9,671 bases of DNA, from the NCBI GenBank assembly GCA_009392675.1, contig VFFY01000108.1:1-9671 (forward strand), written 5' to 3'. The position numbers and the translations under genes are program-made. Each line of letters starts with the position of its first letter. Position 1 is the stretch's first letter. A model generated the notes under the pieces. It was not told the DNA's origin, did no database searches, and saw only the letters and a list, made by a program, of their open reading frames with translations. The DNA is from SAR202 cluster bacterium. Its GTDB lineage: Bacteria > Chloroflexota > Dehalococcoidia > Lucifugimonadales > UBA826. Below are positions 1 to 5,532 of the stretch, piece by piece.

Positions 1-102
1 AGACCTTTGCCTAATAAGCGAGCTGAAAAATTATTTACCAATAGAAAGGTTAACGATAAAAATAACGGAAGGATTTCCGTTGATAGTTTTAGTGATATAT
101 AA
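1..102 (+). CDS. C-terminal end of an unrecognised protein (partial)
   Basis: Frame 1 is open from the first base to a TAA at 100-102, giving 33 residues that begin RPLPNKRAEKLF and end SFSDI. The piece is hydrophilic and rich in Lys, Arg, Asn and Asp, with no membrane segment and no motif I recognise. It could be the tail of a larger gene starting outside the window, lying 40 bases upstream of the zinc-ribbon gene on the same strand. An open frame this short could also occur by chance, so the call rests mainly on its position at the window edge and on the suitable spacing to the next gene. No function is proposed. Confidence 0.4.
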   Translation, partial: RPLPNKRAEKLFTNRKVNDKNNGRISVDSFSDI

Positions 103-142
103 AGAAAATATTTTGGAAATTGAGAATGCGGGGATTTGAAAA

Positions 143-322
143 ATGGTAGATTATAAAGCGTGCCCAAAGTGCCGCGGTGATATGCACACCCGGAGAGACA
201 CCTTTGGAGATTTTAAAGAATGTATCCAATGTGGCTTAATGCAAGATCTTGAACTTGAACAGAAATCAGATACATTGGATGTATCTGACGGCCCTAAAAA
301 CAAAGCAGGGAAAGCCGCTTGA
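143..322 (+). CDS. Small zinc-ribbon protein, 59 aa
   Basis: The frame runs from ATG at 143 to TGA at 320-322, with GGGGA at 130-134 as a plausible ribosome-binding site 8 bases before the start. The protein has two CxxC pairs, Cys7/Cys10 (CPKC) and Cys27/Cys30 (CIQC), 16 residues apart. This is the spacing of a compact zinc ribbon able to hold one zinc ion. Between them lies a charged segment, RGDMHTRRDTFGDFKE. The last 25 residues are polar and probably disordered. From memory, short proteins of the form CPKC-RGDM-x(n)-CxxCG are common in Chloroflexota, where their role is not known; nucleic-acid binding is possible but not shown. There is no signal peptide or membrane segment. Confidence 0.72.
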   Translation: MVDYKACPKCRGDMHTRRDTFGDFKECIQCGLMQDLELEQKSDTLDVSDGPKNKAGKAA

Positions 323-409
323 TTTTTAGTATTTAGTTAGTCAGTATTTTCGGTACCTTTAAAGCTACGGCACCAGTACAAAAAAGTTGGATGTTTGGTG
401 GACTATTGA

Positions 410-437
410 GTCTACAACAGGGCAACATGGTGTAGAC
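410..437 (+). other. Possible stem-loop in the erpA leader region
   Basis: GTCTACA at 410-416 is exactly complementary to TGTAGAC at 431-437, a 7-bp perfect stem. After one mismatch, C418-A419 can also pair with T428-G429, leaving an 8-base loop. No U-tract follows, so it is not an intrinsic terminator. It may be part of a leader RNA or a protein-binding dyad, or it may be chance. Confidence 0.3.
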
Positions 438-501
438 GGCCGCTTCTTTGATATTGACTGGCTACCACTATGTTTATAGAATCAGTTATCTAAAAGCGTT
501 T

Positions 502-528
502 CCAACAAATGGTTACGTACCATATTGG
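502..528 (+). other. Imperfect inverted repeat just upstream of erpA
   Basis: CCAA at 502-505 pairs with TTGG at 525-528, and ATGGT at 509-513 pairs with ACCAT at 519-523 around the loop TACGT. An asymmetric internal loop (CAA opposite A) separates the two 4-5 bp helices. It ends 47 bases before the erpA start, where an operator or a leader element would lie. No specific regulator can be named from this sequence. Confidence 0.3.
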
Positions 529-575
529 TTTGGTGGAAGTTAGATTACGATACATGTAGATGATGGGAGGTCTAA

Positions 576-932
576 ATGACAACAACTCAAAGCCCGGCCC
601 CACTTTCCATAATGATAAGTGAGGAGGCGGCTCACCACGTCAAGGAATTCTCTGCTGCTGAAGGAAACCCGGACGCTGATTTGCGTGTAGGGGTAAAAGG
701 TGGCGGCTGTTCCGGACTCACCTATATGTTAGAAATAGTGAGTGATGGCCCAAGAGAAACCGATAAAGTGATCGATGAGAATGGTGTTCGGCTTTTTGTT
801 GATAAGAAGTCGTATGTCTTTTTAGCTGGGACGATACTCGAATATTCTGGGGGACTCAACGGAAAAGGGTTTGTATTCAATAACCCCAATGCTAAAACAA
901 CCTGTGGTTGTGGCACTTCGTTTAGTGTTTAG
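576..932 (+). CDS. erpA: A-type iron-sulfur cluster carrier protein (ErpA/IscA family)
   Basis: This 118-residue cytosolic protein is predicted to carry and deliver Fe-S clusters to apo-enzymes. The three ligand cysteines of the family are present: Cys45 in GGGCSGLTY, and Cys110 and Cys112 in the C-terminal TTCGCGTSFS. The stretch NPNAKTTCGCG is closer to ErpA than to many IscA sequences, but assignment among ErpA, IscA and SufA is uncertain without a tree. The length is normal for the family. The ATG is supported by GGGAGG at 565-570, five bases upstream. The next gene, a YgfZ/IBA57-family protein, starts 12 bases after this stop, and its ribosome-binding site overlaps the stop codon. The two are therefore probably co-transcribed and work in the same maturation process. 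Confidence 0.93.
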   Translation: MTTTQSPAPLSIMISEEAAHHVKEFSAAEGNPDADLRVGVKGGGCSGLTYMLEIVSDGPRETDKVIDENGVRLFVDKKSYVFLAGTILEYSGGLNGKGFVFNNPNAKTTCGCGTSFSV

Positions 933-944
933 GTAACACTTTAT

Positions 945-1844
945 TTGATTGAAAAATCTGTTTTTGTAGATCTAAGTGATTATTTCAGCAGGATAGATAT
1001 GTACGGGGAAGATTCAATAGATCTCCTGGATAGATTGTCCACCAATAAACTTGATGATCTCACAGACCCATTTATGGGTATGCACTCTGTCCTTACCACC
1101 AATAAAGGGCGAATAATTGATCTTCTCAGTGTGAACCGCTTACCTGATAAAGTTCTATTGATGACGGCTGGTGAATCTAAAAACAAAGTCATTGATTGGA
1201 TAGAGTTTTACACAATTATGGAAGACGTTACACTCAAAGATGTCTCGACAGAAACCTGTCACTTTAGGTTAATTGGTGATAGCTGGGAGGATCTTTTTCC
1301 AACAATGACTGATCTATCCATCCACAATTCTTTCATTTGGGAATTTGAAGGGGAATCTTTTATAGCAATAAAAGAGGAGATGTCTTCCTTTCCATGTGTT
1401 GATGTTATAGGTACAGCGGATGTAAAAAATAAATTAAACCAGGTATTTTCCACCAAGTGCAAGAGTCTTACTCTAGAAGAATTCACACAGCTGAGATTGG
1501 AGCTTGGAATTCCAGCGTTTGGGTACGAATTGACAGAAGATTTTAATCCGCTGGAGGCAGGCCTAATATCCCATATTAACTTTAACAAAGGGTGCTACAT
1601 AGGACAGGAAGTGGTAGCTAGATTAAACACTTATGACAAGGTGCAACGCAAACTAGTTAGATTGTCTTGGGAAGGCATTCCAGCTGAAAAAGACATCACC
1701 TACGATGGCCATTTGGTGGGAGTTATAACCTCGGCGATGAATGGCGCTGGATTAGGATTCGTTCGTAACTCTCATGCGGAACTGAGTAGGGAGTTGGAGT
1801 GCGGCAATCAAAAGGTTATCGTGACCGAAATATTGGCAGAATAG
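945..1844 (+). CDS. ygfZ: YgfZ/IBA57-family folate-binding protein (Fe-S cluster maturation)
   Basis: This 299-residue protein belongs to the GcvT-like folate-binding fold. The YgfZ signature KGCYIGQE lies at residues 215-222, with the conserved Cys217, and is preceded by NPLEAGL at 201-207. True glycine-cleavage T proteins are usually longer (about 360 residues) and lack KGC[FY]xGQE, so GcvT is unlikely. In Escherichia coli YgfZ supports Fe-S enzymes such as MiaB, and in mitochondria IBA57 acts with the A-type ISCA proteins in making [4Fe-4S] clusters. The position directly after an A-type carrier gene matches that partnership; direct interaction is my inference. The start is TTG at 945, with AGGT at 931-934 overlapping the erpA stop codon. 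The gene ends in TAG, immediately against the stop of the convergent fabL-like gene. Confidence 0.88.
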   Translation: MIEKSVFVDLSDYFSRIDMYGEDSIDLLDRLSTNKLDDLTDPFMGMHSVLTTNKGRIIDLLSVNRLPDKVLLMTAGESKNKVIDWIEFYTIMEDVTLKDVSTETCHFRLIGDSWEDLFPTMTDLSIHNSFIWEFEGESFIAIKEEMSSFPCVDVIGTADVKNKLNQVFSTKCKSLTLEEFTQLRLELGIPAFGYELTEDFNPLEAGLISHINFNKGCYIGQEVVARLNTYDKVQRKLVRLSWEGIPAEKDITYDGHLVGVITSAMNGAGLGFVRNSHAELSRELECGNQKVIVTEILAE

Positions 1845-2615
1845 CTATGAATCAGTGCTTGATAGCGGTGCCAGTAAGGTAACACCACCATCAACTATTA
1901 TGATCTGACCTCTTACCATCAAAGCGTCCTCACTGCATAAAAAAGCGGTGACTTTGGCAATGTCTTTACCTGTTATTACCCTTCCTGCAAGAGTGTTTTT
2001 CGCCGATGTCACCATATCTTGCTTATTTGGGAATGATTCGAAGGCACCAGTTTCCACATATCCCCCTGATACCGCATTGACATTAATATCTTTTGGAGCC
2101 AATTCTACAGCTAGGTATCTGGTTAGTGATTCTAGAGCTGCTTTCGATGTCCCCACAGAGAGGTAATATGGTAGAACCTTTCTGGAGCCTTCAGAAGTGA
2201 TGTTCACTATAGAACCACCATTTGGCATTAATCTGGCTGCCTCTATTGAACATAGCCATGGGGCCCGAGCATTTATATTCATTGCCCAGTCCCAGTGTTT
2301 TGTCGTTAATTCGTCTGCGCTTCTCTGCACCCCAGAGGCGGCATTATTTATTAAAACATCAATAGAACTAAATTCTTGAGCCACTGATTGAAACATGGTT
2401 GCAATTTGGTCAGGCTCTGCAAGGTGGGCCCGCAATTTAAGGCATCTCACTCCCAGATTTTCTATTTCACGTTGAGCCTGTTCAGCAGCATCGTGGTTTC
2501 TGAAATAATTAAATGCGATATGGTATCCCAAGTTGCCAAATTCCATAGCAATAGCCTTGCCTATACCCCTTGAGCCACCAGTTATCAGGGCCACTTTGTT
2601 CTTAATATTAGCCAT
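1845..2615 (-). CDS. fabL: FabL-type enoyl-[acyl-carrier-protein] reductase (SDR family)
   Basis: This is a 256-residue short-chain dehydrogenase/reductase predicted to reduce trans-2-enoyl-ACP to acyl-ACP, the last step of each elongation cycle. The cofactor loop TGGSRGIG is at 12-19 and the NNAASG segment at 90-95. The catalytic pair is Tyr151 and Lys158, spaced Y-x6-K as in enoyl-ACP reductases, rather than the Y-x3-K of ordinary SDRs. Residue 155, where a classical SDR has its lysine, is Gly. Several blocks resemble Bacillus subtilis FabL as I remember it: HWDWAMNINA (107-116), SKAALESLTRYLAVEL (157-172) and NVNAVSGG (178-185). FabL prefers NADPH; that preference is taken from the family, not read here. 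It is the last gene of the minus-strand operon, 23 bases after fabG, with ATG start and GGA 8 bases upstream. Other FabL-like SDRs of unknown substrate remain possible. Confidence 0.82.
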   Translation of the reverse strand: MANIKNKVALITGGSRGIGKAIAMEFGNLGYHIAFNYFRNHDAAEQAQREIENLGVRCLKLRAHLAEPDQIATMFQSVAQEFSSIDVLINNAASGVQRSADELTTKHWDWAMNINARAPWLCSIEAARLMPNGGSIVNITSEGSRKVLPYYLSVGTSKAALESLTRYLAVELAPKDINVNAVSGGYVETGAFESFPNKQDMVTSAKNTLAGRVITGKDIAKVTAFLCSEDALMVRGQIIIVDGGVTLLAPLSSTDS

Positions 2616-2638
2616 TAAAATATTCCAGGCTTTGTTCG

Positions 2639-3385
2639 TTAGATAGCCATGCCCCCATCAACACTTATTATTTGACCCGTTATGTATTTTGCTTTTTCAC
2701 TTGCTAGGTACGCGATCATATGAGCGATATCATCTACTTCCCCAAAATGAGCCATCGGTATCCAAGTCATAATGGTGTCTTTTTGTTTGTCTGATAGCAC
2801 AGCGACAGTATCAGTGTGGATGTATCCGGGGGTTACCGTGTTAACGGTTATGTTTCTGGTAGCGACTTCCTTAGCGAGAGCAAATGTAAAACCGTTAATT
2901 GCGGCTTTCGAAGCGGTATAATTGGTTTGGCCTATATTTCCTCGCAGACCGACTACGGAACCGATATTTATGATTCTTCCCCATCTGGATCTCACCATCG
3001 TTCTAAGGACAGCTCTACTGCAATAAAACGTACCGTTGAGATTTGTATTTATTACTCTAGACCATGCCTCATCTGACATTCTTAATAGCAATCCATCGTC
3101 AATGATGCCTGCATTGTTTACCAATATGTCAATCTGGCCTAATTGGTCCGTGATATCTTCTACCATTTTTGTTACTTGACCTAAATTTCCTACATCTGCT
3201 TGATAGGATATGGATTCCACTCCGAAATCCTTCAAATGGTTAGCGGTGTCATCGGCCTCTTTTTGGGAAGAATTGTAGTTTACTGCAATGTTGGCCCCCA
3301 TCTCAGCTAATCTTAATGCTGCGGCTTTGCCGATCCCTTTGGCTGCCCCTGTCACTAGGGCTGTTTTTCCTTTGAGTTCAGACAC
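2639..3385 (-). CDS. fabG: 3-oxoacyl-[acyl-carrier-protein] reductase (FabG)
   Basis: This 248-residue SDR matches the usual FabG length and motif set. It has the NADP(H) loop TGAAKGIG at 12-19, NNAG at 90-93, Asn115, and the catalytic residues Ser143, Tyr156 and Lys160 in classical Y-x3-K spacing. The C-terminus ends in ITGQIISVDGGMAI, as is typical. It should reduce 3-ketoacyl-ACP to (R)-3-hydroxyacyl-ACP in the cytosol, making the substrate for the dehydratase pair encoded upstream in the same operon. The start is GTG at 3385, with a clear AGGAG five bases upstream. It lies 41 bases after plsX and 23 bases before the fabL-like gene. FabG-like SDRs can act on other substrates, but the surrounding fatty-acid genes support this role. 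Confidence 0.9.
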   Translation of the reverse strand: MSELKGKTALVTGAAKGIGKAAALRLAEMGANIAVNYNSSQKEADDTANHLKDFGVESISYQADVGNLGQVTKMVEDITDQLGQIDILVNNAGIIDDGLLLRMSDEAWSRVINTNLNGTFYCSRAVLRTMVRSRWGRIINIGSVVGLRGNIGQTNYTASKAAINGFTFALAKEVATRNITVNTVTPGYIHTDTVAVLSDKQKDTIMTWIPMAHFGEVDDIAHMIAYLASEKAKYITGQIISVDGGMAI

Positions 3386-3426
3386 TTTTACTCCTACAGA
3401 TTTATTTAGGTAATCGTTTCATTGAT

Positions 3427-4467
3427 TTAATCGTCCACAGTGGACATAACCATGGATACTTCTTTATTCATTTCTTCGATTAAATGTGTGTCCACACACA
3501 TTTTTGCCAACCCTACAGCCCTTTCTATTGTTCCAGCTGAAGCGTTCCCGTGTCCGATTATACTCACACCATTGACCCCGAAAACCGGGCCACCACCTCC
3601 TGCATCAACCACGTTATTTTTTTTGTGGAGGTCTGCCATGAGGGAGTTGAGATGATCATCGGGTATTTTCCCCTTTAAGAGCTCGCTTAACTGGGTCGCG
3701 AATCCTTTTCCAAGTCCTTCTACCAGTTTCAGGACCACATTTCCGACGAATCCGTCACAGATTACGACATCTGCCTTTCCTGTGACCAAGTCATTTCCCT
3801 CAATGTTCCCGATGAAATTTAAGCCACTTTTCTTAAATAGCATGGAGGCTTCTTTGGATTGGACATTACCTTTCCCTTCTTCGCTTCCCACACTCAGTAA
3901 ACCTAATTTAGGGTTTTTAACTCCGACAAGTAGTTTGCTAAACACAGACCCCAGCACCCCGAATCCCAATAGCTGAGATGGTTTGCAATCAAGGTTGGAG
4001 CCTAAGTCAAGAATAGTTTGATTTGGGGCAGATCCAACAATAGGGCCACCGATGGCTGGCCTTTCGATACCCTTTATAGTGCCCAACAAAACCACAGCTG
4101 CAGCCATTGTTCCCCCTGTGGATCCCATAGATATAACGGCATCCGCGGTCTTATTCTTTACTAAATTAGTAGCTACTAAGATCGATGCTGTGGGTTTTTG
4201 GCGTAAAGCTAAAGCTGGTGGTTCATTATCTTCTATCTTTCCCTCTGAAGGTACAAAATGTACGGGAAGGTCTCCAATTTCGTGCTTTGCTAGCTCTTTT
4301 TGGACGAGGTCGCTATCACCAACAATAAAAACTTCTGCTAAACCACTTTTGGCGGCTTGGACTGCGGCTTCTACCGGTACAGATGGGGCCTTATCTCCGC
4401 CCATCGCATCTATTGCGACCTTCAATAATTGATTCTGAGTCTCTGGCAAATTTAGTCTCCTAGTCAC
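3427..4467 (-). CDS. plsX: Phosphate acyltransferase PlsX
   Basis: PlsX converts acyl-ACP and phosphate into acyl-phosphate, which PlsY then uses to acylate glycerol-3-phosphate; it acts at the inner face of the membrane. The family N-terminal motif VAIDAMGGDKAP is at residues 17-28. It is followed by GSTGGTMAAA (115-124), the IKGIERPAI block (131-139), LSVGSEEGKG (191-200), ICDGFVGNVVLK (236-247) and IIGHGNAS (303-310). The length of 346 is close to the normal 330-340. The GTG at 4467 has AGGA seven bases upstream and overlaps the end of the dehydratase gene by 8 bases. A second candidate start, TTG at 4449, has a better AGGAG at 4457-4461 with a 7-base spacer and would shorten the protein by six residues. 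A third is TTG at 4425, right before the conserved block. Identity is secure; the exact start is not. Confidence 0.95.
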   Translation of the reverse strand: MTRRLNLPETQNQLLKVAIDAMGGDKAPSVPVEAAVQAAKSGLAEVFIVGDSDLVQKELAKHEIGDLPVHFVPSEGKIEDNEPPALALRQKPTASILVATNLVKNKTADAVISMGSTGGTMAAAVVLLGTIKGIERPAIGGPIVGSAPNQTILDLGSNLDCKPSQLLGFGVLGSVFSKLLVGVKNPKLGLLSVGSEEGKGNVQSKEASMLFKKSGLNFIGNIEGNDLVTGKADVVICDGFVGNVVLKLVEGLGKGFATQLSELLKGKIPDDHLNSLMADLHKKNNVVDAGGGGPVFGVNGVSIIGHGNASAGTIERAVGLAKMCVDTHLIEEMNKEVSMVMSTVDD

Positions 4468-4879
4468 CGTCTGATCCTGATTTATCTACTGTCACTGAAG
4501 TCTCACCCGATATGATGATCTCACCATCTTGTCTGATTATTACTACTGAGCATGTTATGTGACTACTGTTGGTTGTGTCTTCTAATTTCGTAACCTGACC
4601 GGAAGTTTGGATTTCATCCCCTGGGTATACCGGTGATCTGAATCTCATTTTCATTTTGCCTGTGCTATACCAGGCTGTACCGAAGCTTTCAGCCATTAAT
4701 TCTGAAATCGTAGCTGCTGCCATCATACCGTGACCAATATTACGACCGAATTGGGATTTTTTGCCGAATTCCTCGTCGATATGAATGGGATTATAGTCAC
4801 CAGAAGCATCCGCATACATGCGAATTTGGTCCATTGACATCATTTTCCTGATAGGTATTAGGTCTGCCCCTATTTTCAA
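4460..4879 (-). CDS. MaoC-like (R)-3-hydroxyacyl dehydratase, catalytic subunit (HadB-like)
   Basis: With the start chosen here this is a 139-residue single-hotdog protein. It carries the hydratase/dehydratase signature YADASGDYNPIHID, with the probable catalytic pair Asp28 and His33. Their spacing of five residues equals that of Asp36/His41 in mycobacterial HadB. A glycine-rich turn, NIGHGMMAA, follows, as is usual in the family. It should dehydrate (R)-3-hydroxyacyl-ACP to the trans-2-enoyl product, between the FabG and FabL steps. The open frame extends upstream to an ATG at 4990, but that would overlap the preceding gene by 91 bases and add 37 residues without family character. The TTG at 4879 has AAAGGA eight bases upstream and leaves a 20-base gap. 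An acyl-CoA rather than acyl-ACP substrate cannot be excluded. Confidence 0.83.
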   Translation of the reverse strand: MKIGADLIPIRKMMSMDQIRMYADASGDYNPIHIDEEFGKKSQFGRNIGHGMMAAATISELMAESFGTAWYSTGKMKMRFRSPVYPGDEIQTSGQVTKLEDTTNSSHITCSVVIIRQDGEIIISGETSVTVDKSGSDGD

Positions 4880-4887
4880 ATTTTTCG

Positions 4888-4893
4888 TCCTTT
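4888..4893 (-). promoter_or_regulatory. Ribosome-binding site that sets the HadB-like start
   Basis: On the minus strand this reads AAAGGA, with 8 bases before the TTG at 4879. It lies in the 20-base gap after the HadA-like stop codon (4900-4902). It supports the TTG as the start over the far-upstream ATG at 4990, which lies inside the previous gene. Confidence 0.65.
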
Positions 4894-4899
4894 GTTGCT

Positions 4900-5307
4900 T
4901 TATGCAGGAAGCATAATTGTGCTTTTGCCTTCCATTACTGAATGTCCTGAAGAGTTCAAAACCGTCAAGTTTACTACCATGAACCTCCATTCCTTCCGTA
5001 CATTATTGGAGGCAAGGGAGGCAATACATCTTAGGGTCTCACCAACTTGTACAGAATTTTTGAACCCCATTTCTTGTCCAACATGTAAGGTTCCACCAGG
5101 TATCTGTAAGTCATTAACAACTCCCCTTAGGCTTAAAGCTGCAATCGCCATGGGCGGCGATAGTTCAATGCCCGATTCATTAAATTCACGTTTCGATTGA
5201 TCTTGTACCGCTTCTAGATATAGATCGACTTCCTTTTTGCTTAGAGTATATGTTTGGTCTGATATCTCATTTCCGGTTTTTAGTAGAGAATAATCTAAAG
5301 GCAACAA
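4900..5307 (-). CDS. Hotdog-fold dehydratase partner subunit (HadA-like, MaoC_dehydrat_N type)
   Basis: This 135-residue protein resembles the N-terminal hotdog domain of FAS1/HadA-type dehydratases. It has a YTLSKKEVDLYLEAVQD-like opening helix (about 20-36), a PPMAIAALSLRG segment (51-62), then LHVGQEM (74-80) and GETLRCIASL (89-98) as expected for hotdog strands. It lacks the D-x-N-P-I-H catalytic signature found in the next gene. In mycobacteria HadA is the non-catalytic subunit that pairs with catalytic HadB, and the tandem order here suggests the same heterodimer. It is the first gene of the minus-strand operon. The start is taken as TTG at 5307; the adjacent TTG at 5304 is equally possible and neither has a good ribosome-binding site. 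No ATG or GTG occurs in frame before the upstream stop at 5383-5385. Confidence 0.68.
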   Translation of the reverse strand: MLPLDYSLLKTGNEISDQTYTLSKKEVDLYLEAVQDQSKREFNESGIELSPPMAIAALSLRGVVNDLQIPGGTLHVGQEMGFKNSVQVGETLRCIASLASNNVRKEWRFMVVNLTVLNSSGHSVMEGKSTIMLPA

Positions 5308-5390
5308 CTGCTCACAAGTACTTAATTTAGTCCAAAATTCAGGTAAATGAAATCGTGGCTCACCGCTATCTAACGAACCCTTCTAAAGCA

Positions 5391-5396
5391 ATTATA
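5391..5396 (-). promoter_or_regulatory. Candidate -10 element for the fatty-acid operon
   Basis: On the minus strand this reads TATAAT, a perfect sigma-70 -10 hexamer, 84 bases before the first start codon of the operon. The best -35 candidate is TAAACA (minus strand of 5416-5421), with a long 19-base spacer and only four of six matches. The promoter call is therefore tentative. Confidence 0.35.
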
Positions 5397-5424
5397 TAGC
5401 CAGCCAGCCAATATTTGTTTACCC

Positions 5425-5454
5425 ATCTTCTAGGGTAAGGTGCTTCGAGAAGAT
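5425..5454. repeat. 7-bp inverted repeat in the divergent plsX-operon/serS gap
   Basis: ATCTTCT at 5425-5431 is exactly complementary to AGAAGAT at 5448-5454, with a 16-base interval. It lies about 80 bases upstream of serS and just upstream of the candidate minus-strand promoter. It could be a leader hairpin for serS or an operator. The conserved T-box sequence that often precedes aminoacyl-tRNA synthetase genes is not visible. The rest of this 225-base gap holds only a short AGCC tandem repeat at 5398-5410 and no gene. Confidence 0.3.
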
Positions 5455-5532
5455 AGCATAAATTTTTGAAACATGGATGAATCCGATCGAATCAAATAGA
5501 ATTCTAGGCAGTTCCGTAAGGAGTTTTATTAT

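Larger units (their letters stand above)
323..575. other. Non-coding region upstream of the Fe-S genes
   Basis: This 253-base stretch has no convincing open frame; the few ATG-started frames stop within about 15 codons. It holds two possible hairpins (listed separately) and a 10-base direct repeat, GTTTGGTGGA, at 393-402 and again at 528-537. It should contain the promoter of the erpA-ygfZ pair. A weak candidate is TTGGTT at 525-530 with GATACA at 549-554, which is 18 bases apart, but the match to consensus is poor. I see no tRNA and no rho-independent terminator for the zinc-ribbon gene. Confidence 0.5.

Noticed and set aside
722..916. 64-codon minus-strand frame opposite erpA
   Set aside because: It is antisense to a clear erpA-like gene and has no recognisable motif or ribosome-binding site of note.
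945..1844. Annotation as glycine cleavage system T protein (GcvT)
   Set aside because: The protein is only 299 residues long and has the KGCYIGQE signature of YgfZ/IBA57; no other glycine cleavage genes are present.
4052..4432. 126-codon plus-strand open frame opposite plsX
   Set aside because: It lies wholly antisense to a secure plsX gene, and its protein is low-complexity in Ala, Pro, Ser and Thr, as expected of a shadow frame.
4880..4990. N-terminal extension of the HadB-like frame to an ATG at 4990
   Set aside because: It overlaps the HadA-like gene by 91 bases and adds 37 residues with no family character; the TTG at 4879 has AAAGGA at a good distance.
5320..5331. Imperfect palindrome ACTTAATTTAGT near the start of the fatty-acid operon, considered as a FapR-like operator
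   Set aside because: The likeness to the FapR site is weak, two positions break the symmetry, no fapR gene is visible, and AT-rich palindromes of this size are common by chance.
5398..5410. AGCC tandem repeat (three copies plus one base) as a functional repeat
   Set aside because: It is only 13 bases long and could be chance; no further copies are seen in the window.
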